A stretch of DNA of 64,000 nucleotides from Saxidomus purpurata (lineage: Eukaryota > Mollusca > Bivalvia > Venerida > Veneridae). Made by a program: the position numbers and the translations under genes. Positions 36,530 through 47,840 of this stretch are shown in pieces (positions within the stretch are counted from its first letter, which is position 1; every line of letters starts with the position of its first letter). The stretch lies in the NCBI GenBank assembly GCA_022818135.1, contig JAFMSR010000017.1:5972080-6036079 (forward strand), given 5' to 3'. The notes beneath the pieces are model-generated. The model was given only the letters and a program-made list of their open reading frames with translations, had not been told where the DNA came from and did no database searches.

Positions 36530-37313
36530 TTATAGCTCTTTTGCAGTTGGATTTCTTGCTACACAGTATGTGCCATCAAAATTTTCCTTGCTGTCTTCGC
36601 TCAGGGACATGGAGTGTTTCAAATTGTCTGCATCTGTAAAGATATTTGTTCCATCTGTTGTACCTCTCATTTTTTTTATGTTGTCATTATTGAACTTAAC
36701 TGTCCGTAAGCAGCTGGATACCCCATTTAACATTTTCTCCACTTGACTTTTATGTTCAATTAATCCAGGCTTTAGAAGAGCTGTATCAATAACAAAGGGA
36801 CCATGTCTTGACAATGCCTTATTTTCTGCTGCATGGACACGTTCCTCTGGGTTTCGCTTACTGCGATACTCTGCATAACAGACGTGACACCGACTGTTCA
36901 AATGAAGGAGGAGAAATATTCTTATCAGGCACATCTTAACAAGCATATTTCCTGGTGCTGTTGAAGGTCCATTGTCAACAACAAATACAAAGTCCCTCCT
37001 GAAATCTCCTGCAACAGGATTACGGAAGAATTCTGCAGTTTTTGTATCTATTATAAGATGGAAAATATCATTTAGCGATCTAAATGCAGTTTCTGGTTCG
37101 AAGAAAGAAATGTTGAGTAGAGTTATGGCACTACCAGATCTTTTTGTCCTCATTACAATAGATCCTGTTTTGATCTCGGTGTTTTTTCTCTGCCTGTATG
37201 ATCAGATGGGTCATTGGAGTTTTTGCAATATTCTGGTTCCAGCCACGTTCTAGATACTCCCTTTTACTCGAAGATTTTCCTGGTTTTTGTACTGGGGCGA
37301 TATTTGCACACAC
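36530..37313 (-). pseudogene. DDE-transposase/integrase-like relic, family unknown
   Basis: A minus-strand frame of 207 codons (36530-37153) contains FVFVVDNGPSTAPG, then AEYRSKRNPEERVHAAENKA about 34 residues on. An Asp-Asn-Gly-Pro box and a Tyr-x-Ser-Lys-Arg-Asn-Pro-x-Glu-Arg box about 43 residues apart recall the second Asp and the Glu of RNase-H-fold transposases and integrases. An upstream piece (37131-37313; GKSSSKREYLERGWNQNIAK, then THLIIQAEKKHRDQN) appears to precede it in another frame, so the gene is interrupted near 37140. No zinc-binding or chromo domain is seen. The sequence resembles multi-copy uncharacterised invertebrate proteins, but I cannot name the family. The plus-strand frames here (36447-36746, 36972-37253) are antisense shadows. 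Confidence 0.5.
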
Positions 37314-37349
37314 TATGGATTTAGCATCTTTTGAGTCAGGTTTAGAGAC

Positions 37350-37810
37350 GGAAACTGCTTAACGTTAAAAGGAGAACCTATAATCATGCACGTGGTTTTA
37401 TTAGGATTTAATTTAATAATGTTTATAAAGCACCAATTCTTTATACTAATTGCAGCTTCATTTCAAGTAATGAAATTGTTTTGCCTGCGAGGTAAAGTGT
37501 CGAATCTTCCGCATACATATCCCTTTGTCCATTGTCTGAAACCAACGGAAGGTCGTTAATAAACATGAGAAATATGAGGGAGCCTAATATCGAACCTTGT
37601 GAAACACCTGTCATTACTATTTTTACTTCAGACTGATGAATGCCTATTTAGGAACGAAATCAGTTTGCAGTGTCAGGCGTAAAATGATAAATTTTTAACT
37701 TATGCAGCAAAATGCCATAGTGTACCATGTCAATTGCCTTTTTAAAATCAAGAAAAATGCTACTAATTAAATTGCCTGAGTCAATTTCCTCCAACCATTT
37801 TAAATCAAAG
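37350..37810 (-). pseudogene. Non-LTR reverse transcriptase relic
   Basis: On the minus strand: ISSIFLDFKKAIDMVHYGIL, then GVSQGSILGSLIFLMFINDL, then YAEDSTLYLAGK, i.e. RT motifs in the correct order. The catalytic box reads YAED where active enzymes have YADD, and the pieces are in different frames. The remnant is unrelated in detail to the one at 160-1206 and is dead. Confidence 0.8.
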
Positions 37811-37819
37811 CGCTGTGAG

Positions 37820-38865
37820 CGCGAAGGCCTGGGTGCTATAGGTTAACTCCCCGAAACAACTTTTGACCTACGTGTTTTGCGCTGATCTTACCAAAGGGGG
37901 TCGAAAGTGCAGAGGCGAAATTAAATAGCACAGAATGAAGATCACAAATATATGGGTGGCGCTAGGAGTTTGTTTTATTTAAACGTACGTAAGAAATCGA
38001 GTCAGCTTATAAATGTTTAAGCAAAAAAAATCGATCGCGCTTTGACACCAGCGAAGATCGATGATGTGGTGAAAATTTTGTGTACCATGGACAAGACTTG
38101 AACGAAATAACAAGATCCGCAGAAATTAAATAGTACTGTACAAGTGTATACAGACCAAAAATGTTCTGGTACCTTGTAGTGAATCGGTGAAACCGTTCAC
38201 TGGGCCTTGACGCAGCGTCCTCGATAATGGCGGGTGATCTGACACGCGAGTTCCTTCCGGGATGCGTAAATTTATCTTTTTTAGAGACATTTTTTTTGGT
38301 AATTATTGTAATGTTCGTAAAAACAAAGTTGTTAATGAAATAACTCGTAATGAATCACACAACTCATTCGAGCTCGTACTTTTCGTAATTTCTAAATTCC
38401 GTACTTTTCCGTGTATGAATATGATTATCTTCCGTAATCGCTAACAGCGCATTAATTTCTAAACACATGTAATGCGCCCGTAGCTATATCCTTCCTGCAC
38501 TTTGAAGTTTTGTCTTTTTTTTTGTAATTTTCTTATCAACACTCACAATGTGGTCTGTCTTGCACTACCTTCGCAACGCATGTTACAGTTGTTATTCGCA
38601 CAGCACATATTTCTTCGTGTTAGGGTACCCGCCCAAAACTGAGAACCTAGATTTTCAATAAAAACACTTTTTATCTAAAGTGAGAGCATATATGTTTGAA
38701 ACTCACGTTCTCAACTGAGAACCTATACAACACAATACATACGTTTATTTATAGTCGGTATGTCATATAATAACACAGTAAACAAAAGCTATGTACAGCT
38801 TTTTACCGACCTAACAAATAACATCTATGTAGTAGTCATAAGAAATAGCATAATATAATAAATAT
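37820..38865. other. Intergenic, nothing recognised
   Basis: No supported gene. The short frame at 38262-38444 has no recognisable features. Confidence 0.4.
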
Positions 38866-38869
38866 GTTT

Positions 38870-39127
38870 AAACTAAGAAATAGCAAAATTTTAATAAATG
38901 CGATATGCTTTTTGCTAAATGCAACATGCTTTTACGAGATGCTTTTTGCGAGATGCTTCGTTCGATACTATTCATTGTAACATTTTGTGAATTGCGAAAT
39001 GCTTTTTGCTAGATGATATATGATTCTTGGTAAATCTTTGCTAAATACTTACACTTTTTGCGAAATGCGACAATCATTTTAGCTTAATGCTTCTTGCAAA
39101 ATGCTATGTTATGTTCGCAAAAAGTAA
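38870..39127 (+). repeat. Left arm of a long inverted pair: degenerate 'atgctttttgctaaatgc' array
   Basis: The phrase atgctttttgc(t/g)(a)(a/g)atgc recurs at irregular spacing. It aligns with the reverse complement of 42725-42995, including the non-repetitive stretch 'gatactattcattgtaacat' (complement at right: gatactatttatagtaacat). Confidence 0.7.
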
Positions 39128-39315
39128 AAAGAAATGAATATGAATAATTTTACAGATTCAATAATAATGTATAAAACAAGAATGCCATTTTGGTCATATA
39201 TACAGAAAGAAAACAATTACAAAATTTAATTGAATATTGTTTTCATTTTTAACAAGGTGTCACGGTCATGTGAACCTTGTTTTAGTAAGCGATTTTGAAA
39301 ACGACTCAGCGAAGG

Positions 39316-39460
39316 GGCTTATACGTTTGACGCTGGCCGGAACATATGCGGAGTAAGCCGGAATATCAAAACTACCTCATTGCTTAAAAGGCGCCGAATT
39401 CATTCTGGCTTTTAGAAACGAATAGAACGGCGTACGCCGGCATCCGTCAAACATATAGCC
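39316..39460. repeat. 145-bp inverted-repeat hairpin
   Basis: Arms ggcttatacgtttgacg-ctggccgg (39316-39340) and ccggcatccgtcaaacatatagcc (39437-39460) pair with a few mismatches. It looks like a small foldback/MITE and is GC-richer than its surroundings. Confidence 0.6.
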
Positions 39461-41159
39461 CCCCAAACCCTGACAATTTGAACAGCCATAGATTTCTCCT
39501 TTCGCCTGCAAAGTAGATCGACTTTAGCTGAAACGCGTGTGGATCGTGTTTGTGATCTCGGCTTAAAACTTAATTAAAATCCGTTTCCGTTGCCTAATAT
39601 GTATACGTGTTAATGCTTTAAATCATTGTAACACTAATGTAGGCAAAATTCTGAATATTGAATTACTACACCATCAGGCAGCAAAGTACACTTATTCGAC
39701 ACAGCGTACAGTTAGCGTTTACATATCATCGACTGTGTAAACTCATTCTGCAATACAACAACCAGCAATGCGAACTTTATAAACTTTCTCCCTCACCCAA
39801 ATATCAGCCGGAAATAACAAGAAGTATATTTTTCAAAAAGGTAAACGGCGTAAACATACATGTATACATTGAAGCGCAAATACTTTTATATTGTTACATG
39901 CTGACAAATTAGATTCTATTATCTCCCTGTATTGTGAAACTCTTGTGTAGAATTTATTTTAATCAATTCATTGTTAAAAGAACATTTCTTTGTCGTATTT
40001 ATGCAATAATATTATGTTAAATTTCAGTGTGAACAAGAGTTAATTTATTGGTGTTTTTTTTTAATAATTGCTTGGTAATACAAATAATTATATATAAATT
40101 CACACTATTTCTGGGTGAAGTACGTGTTCATTGGTACTTTTGGAACCTTCCTTGCCTATATTAACAGTTCGTAGCATTATTCTGAAAATACACAGGTGAG
40201 GTTCCCATATTGGAACGGATTGTACACTGATAAATCCTGGGTTGTAGTTTTGCTATTGTGTCATATTAAATGAACATTAAGTATCTGCAATAAATATCAG
40301 AAAACTGTGATTCAGCTGGGTAGTTATTTATCCCGGAAATGTACGAAAGGTAGACACACCCAGAGTACGAACCTAGGGGTTGTAGCCACACCGATAAGTG
40401 GCCTTGTCCCAAGAATTCGAGTAAATACCCATGTAATTCCCAGTGTAGCTTTGGCTGCACTTGCATTATTTCGAGTATAGATTTTATACCCACGGGGTCG
40501 ACTTTGGACGGAGCTATTCTCCCATATTAGGGATCACGAACCAGAACGGCTACAACATAAAGAAGTTATCAATAGCTGGTTATCTTTATATCGACGTTCA
40601 CGTGATCAAATCAATCGTATTTCATTCACAACGCTTCCATTCGTAAACTTTGAATGGTGCAAACCGCAAACCGATGAAAAATGGCAAGAGAACACTAAAT
40701 ATTTTGTGTAGCCAACTTAAGTTGAACGTATTATAAGCTCCAAGATTAAGCCTGGGTGAAAAATTTAGCTTTTCAAAGGATTCCTTTAAGTAAATTAAAG
40801 TGTAAGGCTAATAGACTATTTACAAGGGTCGCTATCTCCCCTTCCCAACACAAAATGGGATGGAATCAAACTGTAGGGCGCGGACTGCCGATGTGGTGCG
40901 GTTGTGAAAAATCAACAAAAATATGAGTTTGAATTCTGTAAATAAATTTTCTTCTAGTTTTTTAATGAAATATTTTCAAAAATCCGCTGAAGCTAAGTTA
41001 TAATATATGTATGCTTTCCTTTATGATTTCTGATAGGATATTGTTGTTTTAGGAGTTAAAAGTCCACTTAAAAAGTACACATATTTGGAATGTTTAATGG
41101 ATATTGTCCATCGATGCTAAAATCTCGCATGAAGTCTCGAAGTCTGCGACTAAAAGGTT

Positions 41160-41460
41160 GGACTTGTATAGGAAAATACGAGAGTGCCATTCAATGTGTA
41201 TATAGGTCAGTCGCTTCACTATATGTTTATACTGAAATTTCAAAAGCGTGTGCAACGCTTTATCAATTGGTAGCGTATTATTTCAAATATACAGATACAA
41301 TTGACTGGAATGTATACTGGAACCTTTTTATATGACTATATGCTCTAAAATATGTTATTGTATACAGTTTGAAGAACATTATATTTATTACAAAAATCTG
41401 AGAGCGAGCAGCTTAAAGTGCTAGGTAATCACTAGACCACGGAGGCGGCATCATCATGAA
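41160..41460 (-). mobile_element. Second copy of the 359-bp MITE family, next to a tRNA-like SINE head
   Basis: On the minus strand, 41416 downwards reads aagctgctcgctctcag, followed by a body collinear with 16918-17110 ('ttcaaactgta', 'taacatattttaga', 'atatagtcatataaaa', 'tttgaaataatac'). Immediately upstream (41418-41455 minus) is gccgcctccgtggtctagtgattacctagcac, a tRNA A-box-like head. The plus-strand frame 41090-41335 lies antisense to this element. Confidence 0.6.
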
Positions 41461-42724
41461 AATAATGACCTGTATTATTGATTTATGATGTAATCATAAT
41501 TATGTCCCTAACGAAAACATAATGCACCACCACTTAAATTTTAGATTTCATGAAAAGTTCGTGAAATAATAGACGAGTAGGCGGCGTCACGTATTCCTGA
41601 AGGATGTCTCATAAAAAAGTTGGGTATACACAATTTAGAAGCACTGTATTTTACTTCATCAAAAAGTCTCAAGCAAAAACTATCTTTTTGAAAAAAAAAA
41701 TAAAACAACAGCAACATGATGTGTTTTCAATGAACTGCAGGTCTGTGATTAAAATAAACGGATATAAACCAAAATCAAGTAATGTTAGCGAAGTATATCA
41801 CTCATTGTCTGTAAGAAAAAATCCCTTGTGCCCAATTTTGCAGAAGACGCCTTGTTGTCAGCACTTTCAGTGCTTTTATTTACATTTGATAATGAGCCAT
41901 GGCGTAAGAGAAGCATGGAAATTAATATCATTTGGCCAAATTAAACTGTATTACAAGTTATAGCATTCCAAAAGTTCCTTCTAGGGCACATCTTTCTATA
42001 TATTTTATTGAAGTACAAACTACGACAGTCGAAGCAAATTCAGGCATTAGTATCTACAATATTTAATACTCCACGCACCTGTTAAAACGTCACGCTGGAT
42101 CTGCTTTTATATGGTCACATGGTAAGTTCGCGCCAATACTTCCAGCAATAATATTAGCATATTTCTACGCTATGCAAACGATATGTAAATTAACATTCTT
42201 TTACCTATTTGTCAAACTCATAATGCAAAAGCAAACGCATTGTTGGGCGATTTCTGCAAGTCCAACGTGCAATAGATCTAGCTTATTTTGTATAATAGCT
42301 TACCTAGCCTAATTAATTTGGCGTTTCAGTGTGACCCCTTTCACAGATCTGATATTTTATAACTGTCACACCATTTTGTAGAAGGCGGACAGCTATTAAA
42401 TGTCAACCTGTACAATTGGTTTATGTTCGAAGTGCAAATAGCGAGACTATAGCTTACCCAGTGAAGTTACCACATAAAGGGAAATAACCACAGTAACGTA
42501 AACATGTAGCGTGTACGGAAAAGAACGGCTATTGGTTGTTAGTTGTTCCAATGTTCAATATCACGTTTAATTTATAACGGAAACACACCGAAAAACGGCT
42601 TACGTGCTGCATTGTTCAGTCAAGTGTGTCTGTACAATTTTAAGTGTCCCTTCCATGGAAGGAACAATTAAATTTTAAAAGTTATAAATATTCATTTCTT
42701 GTTTCGTAGGGTTTGGGTTTGTGT

Positions 42725-42995
42725 TAGCAAAGAGAAGTATTAAGCAAAAAAACATAAAGCGATTTAGCAAAGATTTGGCATAAAGTATTTCGCATTTAGC
42801 GAACGGAAGCATTTGCGTAAAGGCATTTCACATTTCGCATTTAGCAAAAAGCATTTCACATTTCATAGAATGTTACTATAAATAGTATCGCGTGAAGCAT
42901 TAAGCAAAAAGCATTCTGAAAAAGGAGAACATGACGCATTTCGCAACGAGCAGGTCGATCGCATTTAGCAAAGCATATTGCACTTAGCAAAAAGT
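42725..42995 (-). repeat. Right arm of the long inverted pair
   Basis: The reverse complement of the 38870-39127 array, e.g. 'gcatttagcaaaaagcattt' here against 'aaatgctttttgctaaatgc' there, in the same order and with similar spacing. Confidence 0.7.
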
Positions 42996-43022
42996 ACTGC
43001 GCCTAGGCCTTCCATAGATAAG

Positions 43023-43668
43023 ACTACATGTTCATAAGATTAAGACAGGCACGGCCCCAGATTATCTGAAGGAGCATTTTATATACATTAGCTCTACACC
43101 TGATAACGGTCCACGATCCAGAATGACTGTGCACTCCCATCCTGATTCTTGTTACACGTTTAGTGAAACAAGGCGTTGCAGCTTACCAAAAGTTGACAGT
43201 TTTGGTAAAAAGTCATTTCCATTTAATGAGGTTTCCCTTTGGAAAAGTCTCCCACATGAGCTTCTGGATATGCAGTTGTCCCAAAAGTTCAAACAATCAA
43301 TCAAAGTCCATTAAATGACCAGCTAACTTTTTTAATTTTAGTAACGTTAAATTTTAATTAATTTATCTCAATGTGATTTCTAGATCTATGTGCTCCAAAT
43401 AAGTTCAAAATAATTAAAATAAGTTAAATCACATAACTTTCTGTGCCATGCCTCCAATATCAGGGACCGCAATGGAAATAAGAGGAAGCTTTTCCCCTTG
43501 TTGTGTTATCCCTGGTATTGGTGTGCATTTCATGGCTCATAAATTTTATATGCATGTCATGTTATATAATCATTATGTCAACTGTTGTTATTTGTTACCA
43601 TGTACCATCATGTTATTGCCATGTAATATGTGTATCTTTTACCTAAATAAACGTACTTACTTACTTGC
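43023..43668 (+). pseudogene. Non-LTR retrotransposon 3' end relic
   Basis: From about 43030 the frame encodes TAPDYLKEHF, then (43123-43314) SFGKKSFPFNEVSLWKSLPH and ELLDMQLSQKFKQSIK with a stop. This is the C-terminal 'LWKSLP' region of CR1-type ORF2. About 340 bp of 3' UTR follows, ending in acttacttactt (43655-43666), a microsatellite-like tail. The catalytic RT part is missing (5' truncation). Confidence 0.75.
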
Positions 43669-43669
43669 A

Positions 43670-45430
43670 CAAGAAGACAAACTAATAGGCATTTCAGCAT
43701 AAGGTGTAGTTTGTATTATGCTGAATTGCTTATTACACGGACCTATATACATATAATATATATTTAGATCCGTTACATGTACTTTAAGACGGATATTAAA
43801 AGTTGAGTGGAAGTCACTGATCTTGGCCTAGTTTCTTATATGGAAACATAAGTTTTGGGAATAATTGTGCAAATCGCGTACCATACAGAGAGGATCGTAG
43901 ATAAGCCTACAAATCCGTCAAATAAGGATGGTACCGGATAATACCGGCCATAGTGTGCCGGATTTTAGTAGTTGAACATCCGTTTTGGAGAAACGTAAGT
44001 TGTCTTTATAAAACTGTCAGAAATAATTTAATATTATACAGTACAAAATTTTTTTTTCAATATTTCTCTTTTATTTCTTTTTGCTAGGGTAAAATCTGTC
44101 TGAAAACGTAAGGTGTTGCCTTGCAGCGAAGCCAGACGTTTCGGCCCCAATGCGTTTCGCCTTTCGGCCTGAAGAAAATGACTTTCGGCTTCACAATATG
44201 TTTATTTAGGTTCCAGGATGTTAGATACATGTAGGTTTTTATGCCCCCGAAGGATCAAGAAAACGGAAAATTTGCGGGTCTGGACCGATTTTCAACTTGA
44301 CCGATTCACGTCACCAAAAGTTACTTAAAAATCGGTCCGAGATTTTTTTTTAAAAGCCATAAAATCGCTCAAATATGACAAAAGAAGTTGCTTGTGTAAT
44401 TAAACATAGCATCTGTGTTATAAGCACCTATCCAATACCCCAATAAACGTGTCATGTTAATAACCCACGGCGTTCGTTCTACAATACCTCGGGCGTCGCT
44501 AACGCGTTATTGATTAAAGGATTGCAGCTCCAATTGACTCTATGCACCGGAGTGATTGTCTTTAGGCCGCTAATCATTACCTACACTATGAAATGACCAA
44601 ACTGTTCCAACATTACTTGTCATTATGACGTATTATTATGGTTTAATTAAATGATTCGGTCCACGTGTTCTTTGATCGGTAAGAAAACAAGAAGAGATAA
44701 AAGAAATTATTAGAAAATAAAACCGAAGAGTTCATTTTTATTACTCAAATTGTGCCGGCTATATAATGTATCATGTTCCAGCATTCAATGCCTTTCGATT
44801 TATTGTTGAAATGGCACAACGCAACATATTTGCGATGTTCAAAAAATCAAATGACCGAAATGGCAAACCGGCTGTGATAGTCGGGAGAATAATAACGAAA
44901 CAAATAACTGGAGTGGCAACCGGTAGTAAATGTTTCCGAATGTCGGAATGGCAAGCGGACAGATAATGTTTATCGGCATAAAAAACTATTCAAACAAACC
45001 ATAAGACAAAAATTTAGTAGCCTATACCTGACACATGGATTATTACAAAACTTTGTGGGGGTGACTTTGGACGTAATCAGTTCTAATCAGAATTGAACAC
45101 ACTTTCAATGATAAAATCACATGGAAATTATTATATTTATTTGTGAAAACTACCTCGATATTTTTCTTATTACTTACCAATTCTGTTTTATTAAATTATG
45201 TAAAGTTTATCCCTTAGAAAATGGAACGCTCCACGTGAACGGCGCATTTATTTTATCGACTTGTGAGATTTACTTATCAATAATGAAAGAAGTTAAACAT
45301 TTTCGTTTTTGGAAACATTGTGGAATCCAAAGGAGGCAACTAAATACTTTAATCGTTCCATGATCATGCACAACAATGGAAAGCTGGTTGAAAATATAAT
45401 ATATGTCAAATTTTTCATTTTTTTTCATTC
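43670..45430. other. Intergenic, nothing recognised
   Basis: Open frames at 44766-44966 and 45121-45563 show no domain, conserved motif or splice support. Confidence 0.4.
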
Positions 45431-45431
45431 A

Positions 45432-46888
45432 TTTTTAGCTCGACTATTCGGAAAATATGGAGAGCTATTACAGTCACTTGTGCGTCGGCGTCGGACGTTG
45501 CTTCTTTGGTTAAAGTTTTGCCTGCTAGATACTATCATGCACATATTAAATATAGTCAGATAACTCTTGTTTAAATTTAGTACAAATTATGGCCCTTGTT
45601 TGACTTTGAAAATGTGGTTAAAGTTTTTGCTAGGTACTATCATGCACATATTTCAGTAACCACTTATGATATTGACTTGAAACTTTGTAAATGTCTTTAG
45701 GGGTGTCATACAATCAAGTCAGATAACTCTTGTTTAAATTTAGTACAAATTATGGCCCTTGTTTGACTTTGAAAATTTGGTTAAAGTTTTGCCTGCTAGG
45801 TACTATCATGCACATATCTCAGTAACCACTTATGATATTGACTTGAAACTTTGTTCATGTCTTTAGGGGTGTCATACAATCAAGTCAGATAACTCTTGTA
45901 TAAATTTAGTACAAATTATGGCCCTTGTTTGACTTTGAAAATTTGGTTAAAGTTTTGCCTGCTAGGTACTATCATGCACATATCTCAGTAACCACTTATG
46001 ATATTGACTTGAAACTTTGTAAATGTCTTTAGGGGTGTCATACAATCAAGTCAGATAACTCTTGTTTAAATTTAGTACAAATTATGGCCCTTGTTTGACT
46101 TTGAAAATGTGGTTAAAGTTTTTGCTAGGTACTATCATGCACATATTTCAGTAACCACTTATGATATTGACTTGAAACTTTGTTCATAGGGGTGTCATAC
46201 AATCAAGTCAGATAACTCTTGTATAAATTTAGTACAAATTATGGCCCTTGTTTGACTTTGAAAATTTGGTTAAAGTTTTGCCTGCTAGGTACTATCATGC
46301 ACATATCTCAGTAACCACTTATGATATTGACTTGAAACTTTGTAAATGTCTTTAGGGGTGTCATACAATCAAGTCAGATTACTCTTGTATAAATTTAGTA
46401 CAAATTATGGCCCTTGTTTGACTTTGAAAATTTGGTTAAAGTTTTGCCTGCTAGGTACTATCATGCACATATTTTAGTAACTACTTATGATATTGACTTG
46501 AAACTTTGTTAATGTCTTAAGGGGTGTCACACAGTCAAGACAGATAACTCTTGTTTAAATTTAGTGCAAATTATGGCCCTTGTTTGACTTTGAAAATTTG
46601 GTTAAAGTTTTGCATGCAAGGTACTATCATGCATATATCTTAGTAACCACTTATGGTAGTTATATCAAACTTAGCAATAGTGTTCAGGGGTACATTTTGT
46701 ATCAAACAATTAATTTACCAAAAATTAAATATATAGTGATAGATTTTGACTTTTTTATGATTCAACTTTCCTAGTTTATACTTAATAGTTAGCAGAATTT
46801 TGTTTTGCTATTATACTGATAAAAGTTTTGTTTTATTAGCAAACACCCACAATAGTCGAGCTTGCTGTCTTATGGACAGCTCTTGTTT
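45432..46888 (+). mobile_element. Family A tandem-core element, clean copy with higher-order repeat
   Basis: Left end 'tttttagctcgactattcgg' with 'gcgtcggcgtcgga'; right end 'caatagtcgagcttgctgtcttatggacagctcttgttt', i.e. inverted partner, hairpin gctgtc-ttatg-gacagc and terminus. About eight core units of roughly 165 bp. The variant 'aatgtggttaaagtttttgc' occurs at about 45610 and again about 494 bp later, showing duplication of a three-unit block. Confidence 0.8.
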
Positions 46889-46924
46889 TTTTTACGTTGT
46901 TGTAACTTTTTTTTCGGAAGGGGG

Positions 46925-47290
46925 GGGTTGACGATGTACCCTCGACTTGTCCGGACCAATTGAGATTTCAAAATTTCCTGATCCCTGATTTGAAGGATTT
47001 TGAAATATCTTGGCACAAATGTTCAGCACATCAAGACGGTGTGTCGTGTGCAAGACCCACATCCCTACCTCAAAGGTCAAGGTCACACTTCAGTTTGAAG
47101 GTAATGGAATCCTCTATACATGTATATGCATACATTCGTGTCCGGACTGTAACTTTGGCATGTATTGAAGGATTTTAAAATAACTTGGCACAATTGTTCA
47201 GCACATCAAGACGATGTGTCCCCTGCAAGACCCACGTGGCTACCTCAAAGAGCGTTTTTGGATGATACAGGCTGTCCTACCCTTTTGATG
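46925..47290 (+). repeat. Two units of a dispersed 'cagcacatcaagac' repeat
   Basis: Two direct units (about 46985-47090 and 47165-47265) share 'gattttgaaat', 'cttggcacaa', 'tgttcagcacatcaagacg' and 'gcaagacccac'. A diverged relative is at 60945-61020. The frames at 46960-47374 derive from these units. Confidence 0.6.
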
Positions 47291-47840
47291 GCTGGTCATT
47301 CGCCATCCTGCCTCGATGAAAGGCCCTTATTGCCACCACGCCCATTTTACTTTATATTCAAAGTGCCAAAATGACCTCCACACATGTACATGTCTGTGTT
47401 GGCAGATGCGTGCTCTGTCTCTCGGCAATCCTTAAAATAAAAGTGTCAGCACTTCCTCTTATACACAGCATGTCCGCCAAATTTAATCGATAATGCCTCT
47501 CAATAATAAAAGCGACATTAGATCCGCCTACATGAACTTCTGTATTGAATATTACCTGTCAATCACCACGTCCAATGAAAATGTTTTTGATAAATGTGTT
47601 TGATTCGCTATGGCAGTAATGTTGGTTCCGCAATGTTTTGTGCTCATATTGAATGGTGTTCACAGCAGTGAAACTGTACTCTCATAATTTATGTGATAAA
47701 GATGTTCAGCTGACACCTCATTTTAATACTTGATTCATTTAATTTAATAATTGTCTGTTGATTTACAGCTAGAAGTGTTCATAATTTTAAAATTAAAGCT
47801 CAAACCAAATACATTTTCTGTTGCTAGAAATAGTAGAACT

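Noticed and set aside
36447..36746. 99-codon plus-strand frame
   Set aside because: Antisense to the DDE-like minus-strand frame, which contains the recognisable motifs.
41090..41335. 81-codon plus-strand frame
   Set aside because: Mostly antisense to a copy of the 359-bp MITE family.
45432..46888. CRISPR-like array of regular repeats
   Set aside because: The units are contiguous, about 165 bp, with no unique spacers, in a eukaryotic context; element ends are present.
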